A DNA stretch of 64,000 nt from Corbicula japonica (GCA_038501625.1 JAZAYU010000009.1:2976001-3040000), one strand, 5' to 3'; shown: positions 35,545-49,600, numbered from the stretch's first letter. Translations and numbers: made by a program. Notes: generated from the sequence alone by a model not told the origin.

Positions 35545-35578
35545 CTGAAATGGGAAGCGAGGAACAAATAACGCACTC
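35545..35578 (+). CDS. candidate second exon of the same unidentified gene
   Basis: A 34-base segment between a TTTTAG acceptor and a strong GTAAGT donor. It enters in phase 1, as needed after 34838, adds about 11 residues (EMGSEEQITH and neighbours) and leaves in phase 2. No downstream exon with the right phase was found before the tandem array. Very short, so support is weak. Confidence 0.25.
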
Positions 35579-35599
35579 GTAAGTTTGTTTTCTTTTTAT

Positions 35600-36150
35600 C
35601 CCCCGCCATTCAGCGGCTGGGGGATATAGGAATGGTCTTCGTCCGTCCGTCTGTCCGTCCTTCCGTGCGCGCACAATTCGTGTCCGGTCAATAACTTTTC
35701 AACCCCTAGAAGGAATTTCATGAAACGTTTGACAAATGTTCTCCACACGAAGACGACTTGCAGACCCCATGTTCCAACATGACCGCCTCAATGTTAAGGT
35801 CACCAGTGGTGTTTGAAGATTTGAACCATGCATTTCGTGTCCAGTTCATATCTTCTGAACCCCTGGAATGAATATCATAAAACTTAAGTGAAATGTAAAG
35901 TTCAAGAACCTTATGTGCAGAACCCATGTTCCAACCTGGCTGGCTCAAGGTAAAGGCCGCCTGTGGTGTTTGAGCAGGCCAATACTCTGAAACTTATCTG
36001 AACACGACATACCTTTTCACTTGAATTGGCTTCCATCTGCCTGCCCGTTGCCCAGAGCTATGGTTTAATTTGCTCTTAACCATCCATAACCTTTCCCACA
36101 TTCATATCTGCGGCGGGGGATATTGCTGTCGTTCCGACTGCCTTGTAGCT
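35600..36150 (+). repeat. dispersed repeat with CCCCCGCC / GGCGGGGG ends
   Basis: Begins CCCCCGCCATTCAGCGGCTG with GTCCGTCCGTCTGTCC following, and ends TGCGGCGGGGGATATTGCTG, so its two ends are complementary. Inside, a ~50-base stretch starting TTCGTGTCC is duplicated about 140 bases apart. From memory, similar sequence is common in bivalve genomes, which supports the host assignment but is not verified here. Confidence 0.6.
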
Positions 36151-37007
36151 TTTAATAAGGTTCAGCGTTAATATCGAATCTGGAGCTAACAGTTAGAAAG
36201 CAAAAATACTGCACACTGTAATAAAACTATGAAACTTTGCACAACACGCTGGGGGAACTCTGATATGGAACTCATCTTGCGCTCCCGACAAAATCCTATC
36301 AGCCGCTTCCGGGGTTCTATATCAGACGGAATATTGACAAAAGGAAGGTGATCCTTAATTTTCATCGATCACATATTTTAAGGCCATTTCCCAGAAAAAA
36401 CTCGAATGCTATTCGACCCTCCTTTGAATCACGAACAAAATAATAATAGTTTCTTTTGGATCATTTCAAAATCGACTGTAAAAAGATGTTTAATATCGAG
36501 GATTGATCATAATTGTAGGCCGCTCTTCGAACATTTTATGTAATAATACGTTGTTTATTCCTTTGTTAGGAAGTAGTATCGTGTGTATGCGTGAAATTAG
36601 ATGATATCTCCCATCAGATGAAACTTCAGTAGCCGTAAATGTTCGGGTACTGAATTATTCGTTAAATATTTTTGAGTTCCATATCAGGCGGCCGATTTCC
36701 ATATCAGAAAACGTAGTTTCGCATCAAAATGTTTTAGCATAACATGTATAATAAAATATGAAAGGGTGTTCCATATCAGGCGGCCAAGTTCCATATCAGA
36801 CAACGTAGTTACGCATCAAAATGTTTTTAGCACGACATGTATAATTATATAGGAAGGGTGTTTAACATTTAATTATATCAATATTTTGCGGTAGAATGAT
36901 TTTCAAAATTAAATTTGTCCTTGCTCATAGAGTTTCTTCATAGAGTTTCTTTCCAATATTCAGGGGATGGATCGCTTAGGTCGGGGCAGACTAACGTCGG
37001 ATGAAGT
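36151..37007. other. non-coding region with CCATATCAG repeats
   Basis: No gene. From about 36250 to 36860 the word TCCATATCAG or its complement recurs many times, including a 92-base tandem duplication at 36668-36862. The same words, inverted, reappear near 40320-40360. Confidence 0.5.
36668..36862 (+). repeat. 92-bp tandem duplication with CCATATCAG words
   Basis: Two units, each with CCATATCAGGCGGCC then a second CCATATCAG and GCATCAAAATGTTTT. GGCGGCC is found at 36687 and 36779. The period is 92 bases. Confidence 0.7.
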
Positions 37008-38775
37008 TGACATAGATGAAAAGGGAACTTTGAAAGTAACCGAACACGACAAATATGAAAATACTGCAGGCTCGGTTTGATAGAGCCTGTTCATGGGCAG
37101 TGATGGGAATTCATATTACTGCCCAAGCCGCCTAGCCCCGGGTTGAGCGCATCTCAGTAATTACACCAATAAATAGTACAATTTCGATCCATCCCAAACG
37201 ATGGTATGCATATGGCGGTGAACATGGAACCTTCAATGAGGTATTTTCAGATTAATACCATTCCATGTTCAGTAGCGTATGGTCCCAAGATTAAAAAATC
37301 GGTTTGCCCTAAAAGAGAAAACAATTTGCGGAACTAAACAGAATAGAATTTTGACAGGGGATCTTAGAATATAAATCCTGCATATCACAGACGCCGCCAA
37401 AGGCAAAATTGAAGAAGCAAGAAGAATATCCTTGGGGGTTATTGGACAATATCCAAATCTATATTGGCTGAGATATTGAAACCACCTGTCTATAAACTTG
37501 CCGAAATATTTAAACAAAAGTAATTTTAGAAGTACTATAAACATAGTACATAAGTATCGTGCTCAACGACCTTCAAAGTATGTAACTTATAACAGCACTG
37601 ATTGAATGTACGGGGAGACTTTTTACAGCCGCCACACGGCACAAACAACGCTACTGTGATATTGAAATAGATCAAAAGAGAACTTTGAAAGCAACCGAAC
37701 ACGACAAATATGAAAATACTGCAGGCTCAGTTTGATTGAGCCTGTTCATGGGCAGTAATGGGAATGCATATTACTGTCCACGTCGCCTAGCCCCGGGTTG
37801 AGCGCAACTCAGTAATTACACCAATAAATAGTACAATTTCGATCGATCCAAAACGATGGTATGCATATGGCGGTGAACATGGAACCTTCAGTGAGGTATT
37901 TTCAGATTAATACCATTCCATGTTCAACGGCGTATGGTCCCTAGATAAAAAATGGGTTTGCCCTAAACGAGAAAACAATGGGAGGAACTAAACAGAATAG
38001 AATTTTGACAGGGGATCTTAGAATATAAATCCTGCATATCACAGACGACGCCAAAGGCAAAATTAGAAAAGCAAGAAGTATATCCTTGGGGGTGATTGGA
38101 AAATATCCAAATCTATATTGGCTGGGATATTGAAACCACCTATCTATAAACTTGCCGAAATATTTAAACAAAAGTAATTTTAGAAGTACTATAAACATAG
38201 TACATAAGAATCGTGCTCAACGACCTTCAAAGTACGTAACTGATAACAGCACCGATTGAACGTACGGGTAGACACTTTTTACAGCCACCACACGGCACAA
38301 ACAACGCTACTGTGATATTGAAATAGATCAAAAGGGAACTTTGAAAGCAACCGAAGACGACAAATATGAAAATACTGCAGGCTCGGTTTGATTGAGCCTG
38401 TTCATGGGCAGTAATGGGAATGCATATTATTGCTGACGACGCCGAGTCCGGGGTTGAGCGCAATTCAGTAATTACACCAATAAATAGTACAATTTCGATC
38501 CATCCCAAACGATGGTATGCATATGGCGGCGAACATGGAACCTTCAGTGAGGTATTTTCAGATTAATACCATCCCATGCCCAGCGGCGTATGGTCCCCAG
38601 ATAAAAAATGGGTTTGTCCTAAACGAGAAAACAATGAGCGGAACTAAACAGAATAGAATTTTGACAAGGGATCTCAGAATATAAATCCTGCATATCACAG
38701 ACGACGCCAAAGGCAAAATTTGAAAAGCAGGAAGTATATCCTTGGGGGTGATTGGACAATATCCAAATCTATATG
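37008..38775 (+). repeat. tandem array of a ~655-bp unit, 2.7 copies
   Basis: GAACTTTGAAAG starts at 37025, 37680 and 38336, giving periods of 655 and 656. Each unit has the GCAGGCTCGGTTTGATTGAG section, CTAGCCCCGGGTTGAGCGCA, CATTCCATGTTCA and a TACAGCCGCCACACGGCAC end. The third unit stops at about 38775, where unique sequence begins. The array is non-coding, and the small minus-strand frames inside recur only because the unit recurs. Related single copies are at 7739, 22855 and 49770. Confidence 0.85.
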
Positions 38776-38776
38776 A

Positions 38777-38924
38777 GAAACCAGGGACTGCTTCTTCGAC
38801 ACACCAATCAGAAGAAAGCAAAAGAAGAAAACATTTAAGTTTCAAGTCTAGTATCAATGAACCACGGCGGGATGAAATGCCTGTTCGAGCACAGTATACA
38901 CAATCAAGGAGACCAAAATACTAA
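38777..38924 (+). CDS. possible terminal exon, unidentified
   Basis: Immediately after the tandem array a frame open to TAA 38922-38924 encodes a basic, Ser-rich sequence (KPGTASSTHQSEESKRRKH start, QSRRPKY end) of low-complexity nuclear-protein style. An AG at about 38778 could be an acceptor. It may be the last exon of the gene begun at 34763, but the phases do not join directly. It could equally be chance. Confidence 0.2.
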
Positions 38925-40682
38925 TGGCGAAACAATGTGAACTTTACTTTTACAAATGATTAATAGTCTGCCTAGTAATGTACGACATCCAAGTGTATGT
39001 ATCAGGTTTATCACCAGAGACAGACTTAAAAAAATACTTTCAAATTCAAGAAAATCACTTTTTTTTCGCGAACAATGACCTTTAATGTTATCAAAAATGT
39101 GCGATATTATTAATTTGTATAAATACATCTTAACCCGGCGTACATACCATTTGTTGCGATTCTTTTAGAAGTGTTAATTTTATAGTAATGCACCTCAGAA
39201 AGAAGACATTAATTTTTAAAAGCAAAACTGCAATCTCCTTCGCAGAGTTGTCTTTCCTTTCACTGACTACATCTCTGCGAAAGGCTCTATGTCAAGATTT
39301 TTTACCAAACTCGACAGCCTTATTTTATACAGTCATAAATTATGAATTTGAAAGCTTGAGGTAAAACAAATGACTAAAACTTCGCTATCTTTCATTAAAA
39401 CCGAAGAAACCCAAGCTATTGTAAATGTAATTGGTGAACTATTTCTTTGAGTTAAAGTAAAAGTAGTTGAAAGTGGTCACAGCCTATAACAGAGGTGAAT
39501 GTAATGAGCCGATAGTGTAAGAGAGTGGCATAACTGATGTAAATTGTGATATTTCAAGCTTATTGTGCATAAATTAATAAAAATGGAAGCCTTGCATTGG
39601 TTACTTGCATGTGATTTTCAAAAACCAAACATTTTATATTTATATTTTTTATTTTTAAAAAGGAACTTTATGTATTTTTTCTTTAATTTTTAACGATTTT
39701 AAAATAAATCAATAAAAGTTTGAGAATATATTTCCAGCTTGTAGTTCACGTGGTATCGTTTGAGTTTTATGTTCTGCAATCTTGACAGGTTTTTCATTGA
39801 TTTTTGTCATCATAGGTCTGCATTTGGGCTGTGTAATTTCCTTTAACAATGACTAGTCTGCGTTTATTGCAAGCAGGTTTTGTTATCGACAATATGATGT
39901 CTAAGAGTCCGCTTGTACTCAGATTGCCTACTGCAACGGTAGGATAAATTCTTTGGGGACTAGCTTATGCATCACCCGATACGATCGAATAACACACGTT
40001 TTAATATCGCTCTACTAGGCGATAGAAACGGACAATTCACGGATTTTGCTTGTTTTCTTTACAGGGTATGTGATAAATAGAATACATCATTCGTGTTCAT
40101 TTTATAATGAAATTATTAAACTCGTCAGCTAAATCGATATAAAACTCGGAAAAAGCCTCGATTTTATATCGATTTAGACGACTCGTTTAATAAGTTCAGT
40201 ATAAAATGATCACTCATGTTGTATCCTCTATTTAACTAAAATAGATTAAAAAACACATCAAAGTTAGGTAGTCAGGTAATCACAATTAAACAAACCAGCA
40301 TATTAAATATTCCTTCATGATAAATTGTGATATGGAAATCTGCTGTCTGATATGGAGCTCAAAAATATTTTAATAAATAACTAAGCAGTCATAAATTTGC
40401 AGGCCATTTCTAACCAACAAGATTTTTTACTGATGTTATTTATGTTCTTTCGACACAATATCATAAAACTGTCTCACTCAAACCGAATTTATAATCAAGT
40501 TCTTTATTTCGTGTTCCTGACATCCCATCCATTTATTTTTATCGTTTTATGACTTATTATTTTCCTTTTTTATGTAAGTTCAATATTCGGTTTTATTTGC
40601 TGGCTATTTTCGTTATTAACTAATACGGCTCATTAATTCCACTTTTGATGTTTTGTCCTGATCCTGGTCAGGTCGTTCTGCC
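38925..40682. other. intergenic region upstream of the GBP gene
   Basis: AT-rich. There is a hairpin-forming inverted repeat at 40073-40238 and inverted CCATATCAG words near 40320-40360. No exon was recognised except possible unseen 5' exons of the GBP gene. Confidence 0.5.
40073..40238. repeat. inverted repeat with ~75-bp arms and a very short loop
   Basis: The left arm includes AAATCGATATAAAACTCGG and the right arm CGATTTTATATCGATTTAG, meeting around AAAAAGCC at 40150. The arms extend outwards to AATAGAATACAT and its diverged partner. A long stable hairpin or foldback element. Confidence 0.75.
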
Positions 40683-43600
40683 ATGTTTTTTAAAGAAAAT
40701 TCCAAACGCAAATTTGTGGTTGATTTATTAAGACAAATATTTGAAACACCAATGTGCCTGGTATCGACGCAAGGAGCAAAACTGCAAGTAGAAGCGAATG
40801 CTTTGAAGCTGCTAGAAGAGATAAACAAACCGCTTGTTGTTGTTGCGATAGCGGGGCTTTACAGGACAGGAAAATCATACCTTATGAATCGACTCGCAGG
40901 AGTTACACGAGGTATTGTTCTAAATTTTGTATTAAAACGGAAAAAGTTCAACCAAAACGATAGGTCTTAATACACTAAACACACTACTGAGTATTGGTAT
41001 ATTTTTAAGTGTGCGTTAGACCGACCCTCATAACAATTTTAGAAAAAGCAAGATGCAATCTCTTTTAAATGTAATCCATAATTTACACGAACATCAAGAA
41101 CTACTCCCATGTACCTGTCAAAACATTTCGAGGCCCAGATATAGTCTAAAGATTTGAAAGCAGTATACCGGTATTTTATACCATACTATTTATGTACAGT
41201 ATAATATTTCATTTGTTCGGTCTCAAATATTATGGGAGATAAAAACTCGTAGAACTCAGTACTTTCACTGAATTTACTACTATTCTCGAAAAAAACGTCC
41301 ATAGTTATACCCAGAGTTCTATACAACTGTAGTATTGTCATAAAAATTATGAAAATGACTCGTATTTTGTGATTTATTGGCGTTTTTAACAATTTAACAC
41401 CGAAAAAATGCATATTTGTGAAAGTAGTTTGAAGGTTAGAGTTTACACAGGTCAAATACATTTGAAATGCGATGGCATCCATTAAAACGCTCAACCAATC
41501 ATAAACCAAGCTTATTTTTTTTTATCATTTTTGAATTTTAAATGCTCTATTGCACATTTATCGAAAATGTGTTTTGTTTTGCTTTTGTTTCATTTCACCG
41601 CATAAGCATTTTTTTTTCACACCACAAGCAACGAAATGAATGAAACTAATAGACTAACTTACACGTTTATATAAAAAGCTAATGGCAAAATACGATATTA
41701 TCATAAAAAACGGGATGAGATTTCCCTAGAATTCTAACTTCAAGAACTTCTAAACCCCAGCCACAGTTGTGGAAACAATAAGGTAAACAAAGCGTCAATT
41801 GTAGATTGGTTTAAAGCCAAACATGCAGAGCTGTAGAATATCATGTTGGTTGCCTTTCTTGTTGAATTTACAAGTTTTTATGAATAACGTGAAGAAGTTA
41901 ATATTGACCTTTATTTTCGTTAATTATAAATTGAATTTCCATAACAAATTAGTTAAAAAATACCTTGTTGCAGTAGTTATTGTAAACTGCAGCTGTATAT
42001 TTTAAATTTAATCTAGGTATCAGCAATAAAACGTGCAAAACGTTTTTCTTAGTTTGTGGTACATGATTTTTCAGTGATGCAATAATTACATTCATTGAAT
42101 TCTTGATTAAAACATATTAGTCATTTTATTTTAAATGTGTGCTAGCTTAATGTCAAGTGATATTCATGAAATCCAATTGCACCTTAATGAACTTTAATTT
42201 CTCTACTGTTTTAACATAGTAAAAATTTAAGTTGCCTAAACATATTTTAAACTATTTTCACAAAGGTTCGATTTTAAATAGCTTTCTGCAAGGAATTCTA
42301 TTTTGATCAGGCTTTGAAATCGGAAGTTCAGTCATTTCGGTTACAAAAGGAATCTGGGCATGGTGTAAAAAACATCCCGTTGAAGAAAATGCAATATTGT
42401 TGCTTCTTGACACAGAAGGGCTCGGGGATATTGAAAAGGTCAGTATATACAAGCTAGTGTTGTATTACAGATATTAAATTTTTGCATGAAATTGTAATCA
42501 AATGATAACACAAATATGACGTGGAATGAATATGTCACAATTTAAGGTGCTATGGCAGGTTATCATTGTCATGGATACAAAAGGAAATTATCAAAATCTC
42601 TCTTAACGGAAAAATAAAAAAAGCAAAACTTTGCACATATCAGTGTTATTATTGTATGTTTATTTTACAAAAGTTAAGAAAAGTTAGAACAGTAAAGAAA
42701 AATAGTTAGACCTAAACAATCCCAAAAACTCTATTTGGAATAAAACAAAAAACGAAGCAACAGTAAATATCAATTTAAATGCCGTCATGAGTAATGAATT
42801 ACTGACAGCAATACCTTAGGGCCTCTTGACTAACAACTGTTTACAATATGGGGTATTTGTAAAATTGTGTTTGATATTTTTATTTCCTGGTCGCGAAAAT
42901 GGATGACAAATGGATGACAAAAATATGAATGTTGATTTCTCTCTTCATAATGTAGAGTTTTTTTCAAGGCCCTTAAATACTGTTGTCATTATCATTTGAC
43001 GTATGTGGACATTTTAATTGTTGTTTTGTGTTGTTTAGTTTTTGTGAATTATTGAAAAAAGTATTTTAAGAATTTTTATTAGATCCAACTATTTTTCTTT
43101 ACTGTTCTAACTTTTCTGTGTATGTGAAACAGCCTGCTGACCATCATTCCTGCTTCCCTGCATCTGTTGAGGATCCGTCTCTAACCAGTTTTCCCAGGCC
43201 TGTTGAGCAGACCCACGAGTACCGCCGGCCAGAGACCCAGGAACTGTAGCTTTGTTGTGGTCAGTGGTTTGCTCCTCGACCTCCATCATCAGCATGGTGC
43301 TCGCCGTCATTGATATTTCGGGCCTTATCCATGTATATCTGAAAGCGAGTGGCCCCACCGTCTTACGGTGTGGAGGTCGATAGCTTCCAGCTCTTCTCCT
43401 CTCGTCGTAGCCACAGCCAGCTAGACGCACGCTCTGACGCTTGGCTCAGTCTTTTGATTGTCTTGCGCCTGTCTCTGCCAGTCGTCCCGATTGCTGCCAT
43501 CATTCGGCACACAGATTGAGAACAAAATCCCCTGGCGCCTACTTCAATTGGAAACAGCCATGTGCGGTAGCCTCTTTCTCTGCACTCGGTGAGAAGCTCT

Positions 43601-46600
43601 GTATACTTTGCTTTCTTCCTCTCGTAGGCTTCTTCACATCGTGTTTCCCAGGGTACTGTTAGCTCGATCATGATGAGCTTCCTCCCTGTTTCCGACCACA
43701 GTACGATGTCTGGTCTGAGGTGTGTCTGGACAATACCTGGGAACACAAGCTTCTTTCCTAGGTCCATCTCCATGTTCCAACCTGTAGTACCATCCAGGAT
43801 TGATGTCTTCTTGGTTGGCTGTGGTTTGGCAGCTTCACCCGGCTTCACGAAGTTGATGTGACCTTGCTGCGGGTTACTTCTTCGATCCTTCTTTCTTTCA
43901 ATTTCCAGCCAGTCAGCCACCTCTCTGAGGACGTTGTCATGACGCCACCTAAATCTTCCTTGTGTCAGCGCTGTAGAACAGGAAGACAGAACATGTTCTA
44001 AAGTGCCTGGGCGGTCACAGAGCTTGCATGTTGGGTCTGTCGACAGTCCCCATCGGCAGAGGTTAGCTGGGGATGGAAGGAGGTCATGGACTGATCTGAG
44101 GAGGAAGGACAGCCTCAGTGGTTCGTACTTCCAGATGTCTTCCCAGGTCAGCTTTCTGTCTATGGTATTCCATGTTGTCCATGCTCCTTGTGCCCCCATC
44201 TCTACTGCTTTAGCTTGCCTTCTGTTTTCTTCTGTTTTCCTGACTTCTGACTGTATCATGGCACGCCTCTCATGAACATACACTACTAACATTGATTTGT
44301 GTAAAGTTTGATGGATTTTGATTGTGCCGTTTGAGAGATTTTAATATTTTTCTTTGTTGTCTATGATATAGCAATGACGAAGGAGCAACGCCTTACATGC
44401 CTTATATTCGAAAATCAAACAGGGCTATGTGTAAGATGTGTTAAAGGTTAATAACATGTTTTTCGGATTCAAAAACATATCGGTAAATCATAGTTGTGTT
44501 CGACCAGCAAACTTGCATTTTTGTAATTATTAATTCTTTCAACCTATTGCCTTGCTGATGTACAGAGTATAATATACGATTACTAGATTACTAAATTGAA
44601 AAGAAATCCTGTACTGCTGTACCTTGAATTTGAAAGACGAATTTGAACAAAGCAAAATGTGACGAGGCTGCCTGTTACTAGCTGAACAGTATCTGGCAAT
44701 CTGGTAAAATGTGCATTTGTCTTGCCAATATCTCGTTTTAAACTGCTTTTTAACAAAAGCATTTTATGACAATGAACCTCTTTTATCCAAAAAGTTGTGA
44801 TAACATCTTATAATTTTTGTATTAAAGCAACCATGCAATGGCTGGTTAATGCCGTTTGTATTGTAAACAATTATCAGGTAGGTTTAAATATGATCTTGTG
44901 TTGACCAAATCAATATGTTTCATTTATAAGTTTTGTTTTAGTCTTTTAAAATTATGTAAAGCGTGATAAATTAAATCGATAGCTCAGATCGATAACCTGT
45001 ATATTTCTATGAAAAATCGGGCTTAAAAATAAATCAACATATTAAACGTTTATTCAGCAGAAAAAAGAAATTAAGGTGATTAACAATTTTATATAAATAA
45101 GTGTTAGAAATTACATGTAGTATATAAACAATTGTCTAATGATACACATGTATAATCAACATTTCCCTAAAGAAAATGTCCAAGTTTCGGTAGCAGTAAA
45201 TGTTCTTTACCGTTTGATTATTTTCAAATGATATTTCCTCTACCTAGCGAACCCGCACCGTCACGGCGACAACGCCTAGCCCTGCAATTCCAACGACGAA
45301 ATCATCTGAGCTAGCCGGGATAACCCCCCCCCCCCCCAAAAAAAAAGGTTGATAGGATAGCCCTGATACACGTAACAATCACTGCATGACATCGGTAACG
45401 GGCTATTTAACTGATAACAGTACTGACTTTATGTACTTTACGGCCGCCACACTGCAAGATTAAAGATCGATATTGAAACTAAAATACCATTGTTTGATAA
45501 AATGGTCATGCCAATCTTGTTATATTGTTCGAAAGTATGTGGCATTTATAAAATAGCAGAAGAATAGATATAATGCATACAAATTAACGTGACGTATTTT
45601 AAAAACAACAACTATATATACTGATATTATGGGAAATGGGCCTTTTTCCCACTACAGTTTCAGCTAAAGAGGCGTTCTAAATTACTGCCTTTAAATAATG
45701 TCGAATCTTGATGTTGTTGTGTATCTTTTAGGAAGAATGATAGTCTGCAATATATCCATGGGTAGAATATGTTATTTTTTTGTGAAATAGTTTATAGCTT
45801 TTTGTGGCAAGCCCCGAATATTAACATTAAACTTTCCCAGTATACAACGCTATACCAGAGACCATCTCATACAGCAGTGGCATTTGTCTGTAACAGAGCC
45901 ACGAAAACTATAATATTGCACAAGGTTTAAAAACTTATTTAGACAGTTGTTTACATGGTCATCCCGCGGCCTACCCATTGAAACATGCAGACATACAGAC
46001 ATAGAAAGGCACGTTAAGAATAAACAGAATCGGTCTAAGTTTTTAACAAAATTTTACAGAAAACGAATAAGATTTCTTACTGCGCTGTTTAAAGAAAAAA
46101 ATCTTTATTGATTGTTTTCTTAAATGAATCCAATACCATTTACTTACACCGCAGGGTCAAAATTAGAACAGTCTTTAATTGAAAGGGAGGTAATTTTAAA
46201 ATTGAATACTTTGAAAGGGGTTTATTTAAACAAATGTGCTATTGATTACTCATGTTTTCTGTTTTTCCTACTAATGAGGGGTCCTATTAAAACAAATCAA
46301 GGAATTAAGAGCAAATTTTTGTTTGCTTGATCTTTTCATGCAAGAAATGCATTTTTAGCAAAATGAATGATAACTCTTGCCAAACTGTTCCAAAGTCAAT
46401 TATTACGAGATTAAAGCTTAAATTGAAGATTGTTGTTGGCATATGATAATAAACAAAGAGTGAATTCTAATAAAAATTTGCGGACAAAAAGTGACCAATT
46501 AGAACTTTTGTTGAGTGTATATCTCATATAAACATATTTGTACTAGAAATCTTTACAGAAACAAACTAAATAACAACACAAACGATTTGATTACATATCA

Positions 46601-49600
46601 TATCTGGGGTTTGCACGGTTACTTTTACATTTCAAGAATCATTTTTCAGGGTGACAGCAAACACGACAACACAATATTAACTCTGGCTTTACTCTTTTCC
46701 AACGTTTTCGTGTACAATATGAAGACAGCGCTCAGCCAAGACGTTTTGGATAAACTAACGTATCCTTTTCGCACAACTGAAGCATGAATTCCGTTTAAAA
46801 TGGTTAAATTCGACGGTATATTCACACTGTTGCTTGCTTCAGCGTCGCATCTTAAGTTAAGACCACCTGTTAGTTCATATCAATACTAGTTCGAAAGAGA
46901 TATTTATAGCGTATGTTTTAACTATAACTGAGTGAGGGTTACCAAATACATTGAAACTTTGTGAACAGATGGGAAAGTGACTCCGCAAGCCACCGAACCC
47001 GACAAGTACTTATCTTTTGCCTGTTTTATCGGGGAACAATCGAAGATCATTCCTGTAAAATGTGTTAATGTTTTATATGTCAATTGACCACTTCTTGGTC
47101 AAATAGCTAACAAATATGAACATGAAATGTTCAAATCAGAAAGTAGTTGACCTTTTCTACACTTTCTAATCCGCATGGTGATATCCTAGCATCGTTAAGC
47201 AAATTCAGAAATTAGAGTTATAAATGTATTAATAATACATTTTACATGGTGCAGCATTTTTTTTCTCCCTGTTTCATTTATAAAATCAGCAGTTCAAAAT
47301 ATGGTATAGCTATTGTTTTGATTATGTTGTTTTAAAAATAACAAACATTTTCATTCATCGTTAAGTAATAATGTTCAAAGTATTAGTATTATTATAATGT
47401 GGTGTATAATCCGAAAAATAAACGCGATCAATCAACTTCCGGGAAACTGTTTAAGGTTTTATTTTGACTTTCGGTGTTAACGCCAATTTTAGACTCGCCT
47501 GGCTTTTATTTTGCGATTTGGTTTGTCTGCGCTAATTTATGAACCCGCCAATTTAAAACGAATCAAAGTACGCCAAAATTTAACACCGCAAAAATTAAGC
47601 TTACCAGATTAAGCGTAAAATATTAGTCCAAGGGTCGGACATTTAGTTTGGTCGCCAAACAAATTTATTGCACCTCATCTTAAACAAACATTTAATTATC
47701 AAGCAAGAAAGAAAAAACAACAACAACTTTTTTTACTGTTTTAATTAGTTTGGAATACGCTTTACTGTGTTCAAAAGTAAGAATTTTATCACCGAAGTCT
47801 ATTTAAAGACGTTATGTGTAAAGACCTCAAATTTTCAGAAATATTCAATACGACATGAGATAGCGTCATGGAAATAATGTAACTGCTCTTACTATAATAA
47901 TTACAGAGAGGTTTTCGTCTCGTATATTGGGCAAGTCTTCGTAAATAGTTTGCAGCTGTGTCTAAGATAAGGGTCATTCTTAAAAAAATTTACAATATTC
48001 ATCAACTGTAGGGTCTTAAGAAATAAATAAGTTTCTTTGTAATATGACTGGGTTACAGAATTATAATCTCTGATTTATGAGACATCCCACCCATGACACA
48101 AAAAGCATATGTATCTTTCAATCTTCGTCGACTTGGCATGTGGCCGTGTTGTCGGCTTGTCGGTTGTGAGATTTGACCAGCAGGCAACAACTCGAAACAA
48201 AGTTTACACTCTAATTTTCTTAAATCACATAAAGCAAAACTTGTGTAAAAATTGTTAAGTTCTTACTTAACACCTTGACAATCATACAGATTTGTAACAG
48301 AATTGTCAAAGCTTATTCATTTCAAAAACAAGTCCAATTCATGCCCAGACAACAACTTGGATCAGATTTTACCAACATTTGTTTTATGTCTACGTGACTT
48401 TACGTTAGAAGTAAAATCCAAAGAGGGTAAACCGATTACAACAGATGAATACCTGGAAGAGAAACTTCAACTAAGACCAGGAGAAGAGCACAAAAAATCT
48501 GAATATAACAGACAAAGAGAAAGTATCATGAAGTATTTCCCCAATCGGAAATGCTTTACAATAGATAGTCCTGGCAGTAGAGATGTTATAAAACAACTTG
48601 AGAACCTCTCGACGGAAAAGATGAACCAAACATTTGTACAGGACATACAACACTTTGTCAACTACATTTATCAAATAAAACCGAAAGACTCACTTCTTAG
48701 TAAACCGATGACAGGTGCAAGTAAGTTATTTATTTTGTTTTTTTCTTTGATTTTTCGGAAAGTTGATAACACGCATACAATAAAGAAACACATCAACATG
48801 CATAGAACGTACTGACATCAACTTGTTGAGTACAAATATGTAAACCTTTGCACTAAACAAAAATATAAACAGGGCGAATACTCTAACTCGAATGAGGTAA
48901 CCATGTAAGGATGACTATGCTCCTGGCACAGACAGTGGATATATATATAACTGGGAACTGATACGCATTGAACCACAAACATTTAAAAGATGCTTATCAC
49001 CGAGGAAATTGCAAAATAAAATAGTAACCATGCACACGAACATTACATTACATTACAAATATCCATCGGCAGATATACACCTGATCTGGAGAAAGAGAAG
49101 ATTAATTTTTAATGAGAAAATTTGTATTGAGACTAAAATATTTGTATCGGCTGTCTATGAATATTATTTGTAGTCAGTTCATGAAAATTTCATTAATATT
49201 TGATAAAAAAAGTAGTGAAATATGCATATCTGGAATCGCCACACTCAGAAAACACAACCTCTCTTCGCATCCAAAAAGTAGAGAAAGTGATCTTGAAAAT
49301 ACTCATTCGCTCTCCCAGTTTCTTTTATTCATTTATGACTGCAAACGTTATATCACTGATTTAACTTGTGATGATCTTGTGTCTTCCACTAACTAACATT
49401 TTCATAAGAATATATACATGTATATCTCTCATTCAAATATTGTCACAGTGTTTGGTCAGCTAGTCCGCACATATGTGAGCGCAATGAACGCAGACACCAT
49501 TCCAGATGTGGACTCTGCCATTCAGGTTGTTGCAAAATTCGAAAACAAACGACTTGCAACAGCTGCCGTCAATGCATTTAGAGGACAAATGGAAAACATC

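Noticed and set aside
36964..37080. Possible exon after TATTCAG at 36971 leading into the tandem repeat
   Set aside because: In the phase required after 35578 it meets a stop within a few codons, and most of it is repeat sequence.
37269..38857. Repeated minus-strand frames of about 90 aa, MFIVLLKLLLFKYFGKF-like
   Set aside because: They occur once per 655-bp unit, with different endings, and show no conserved coding pattern.
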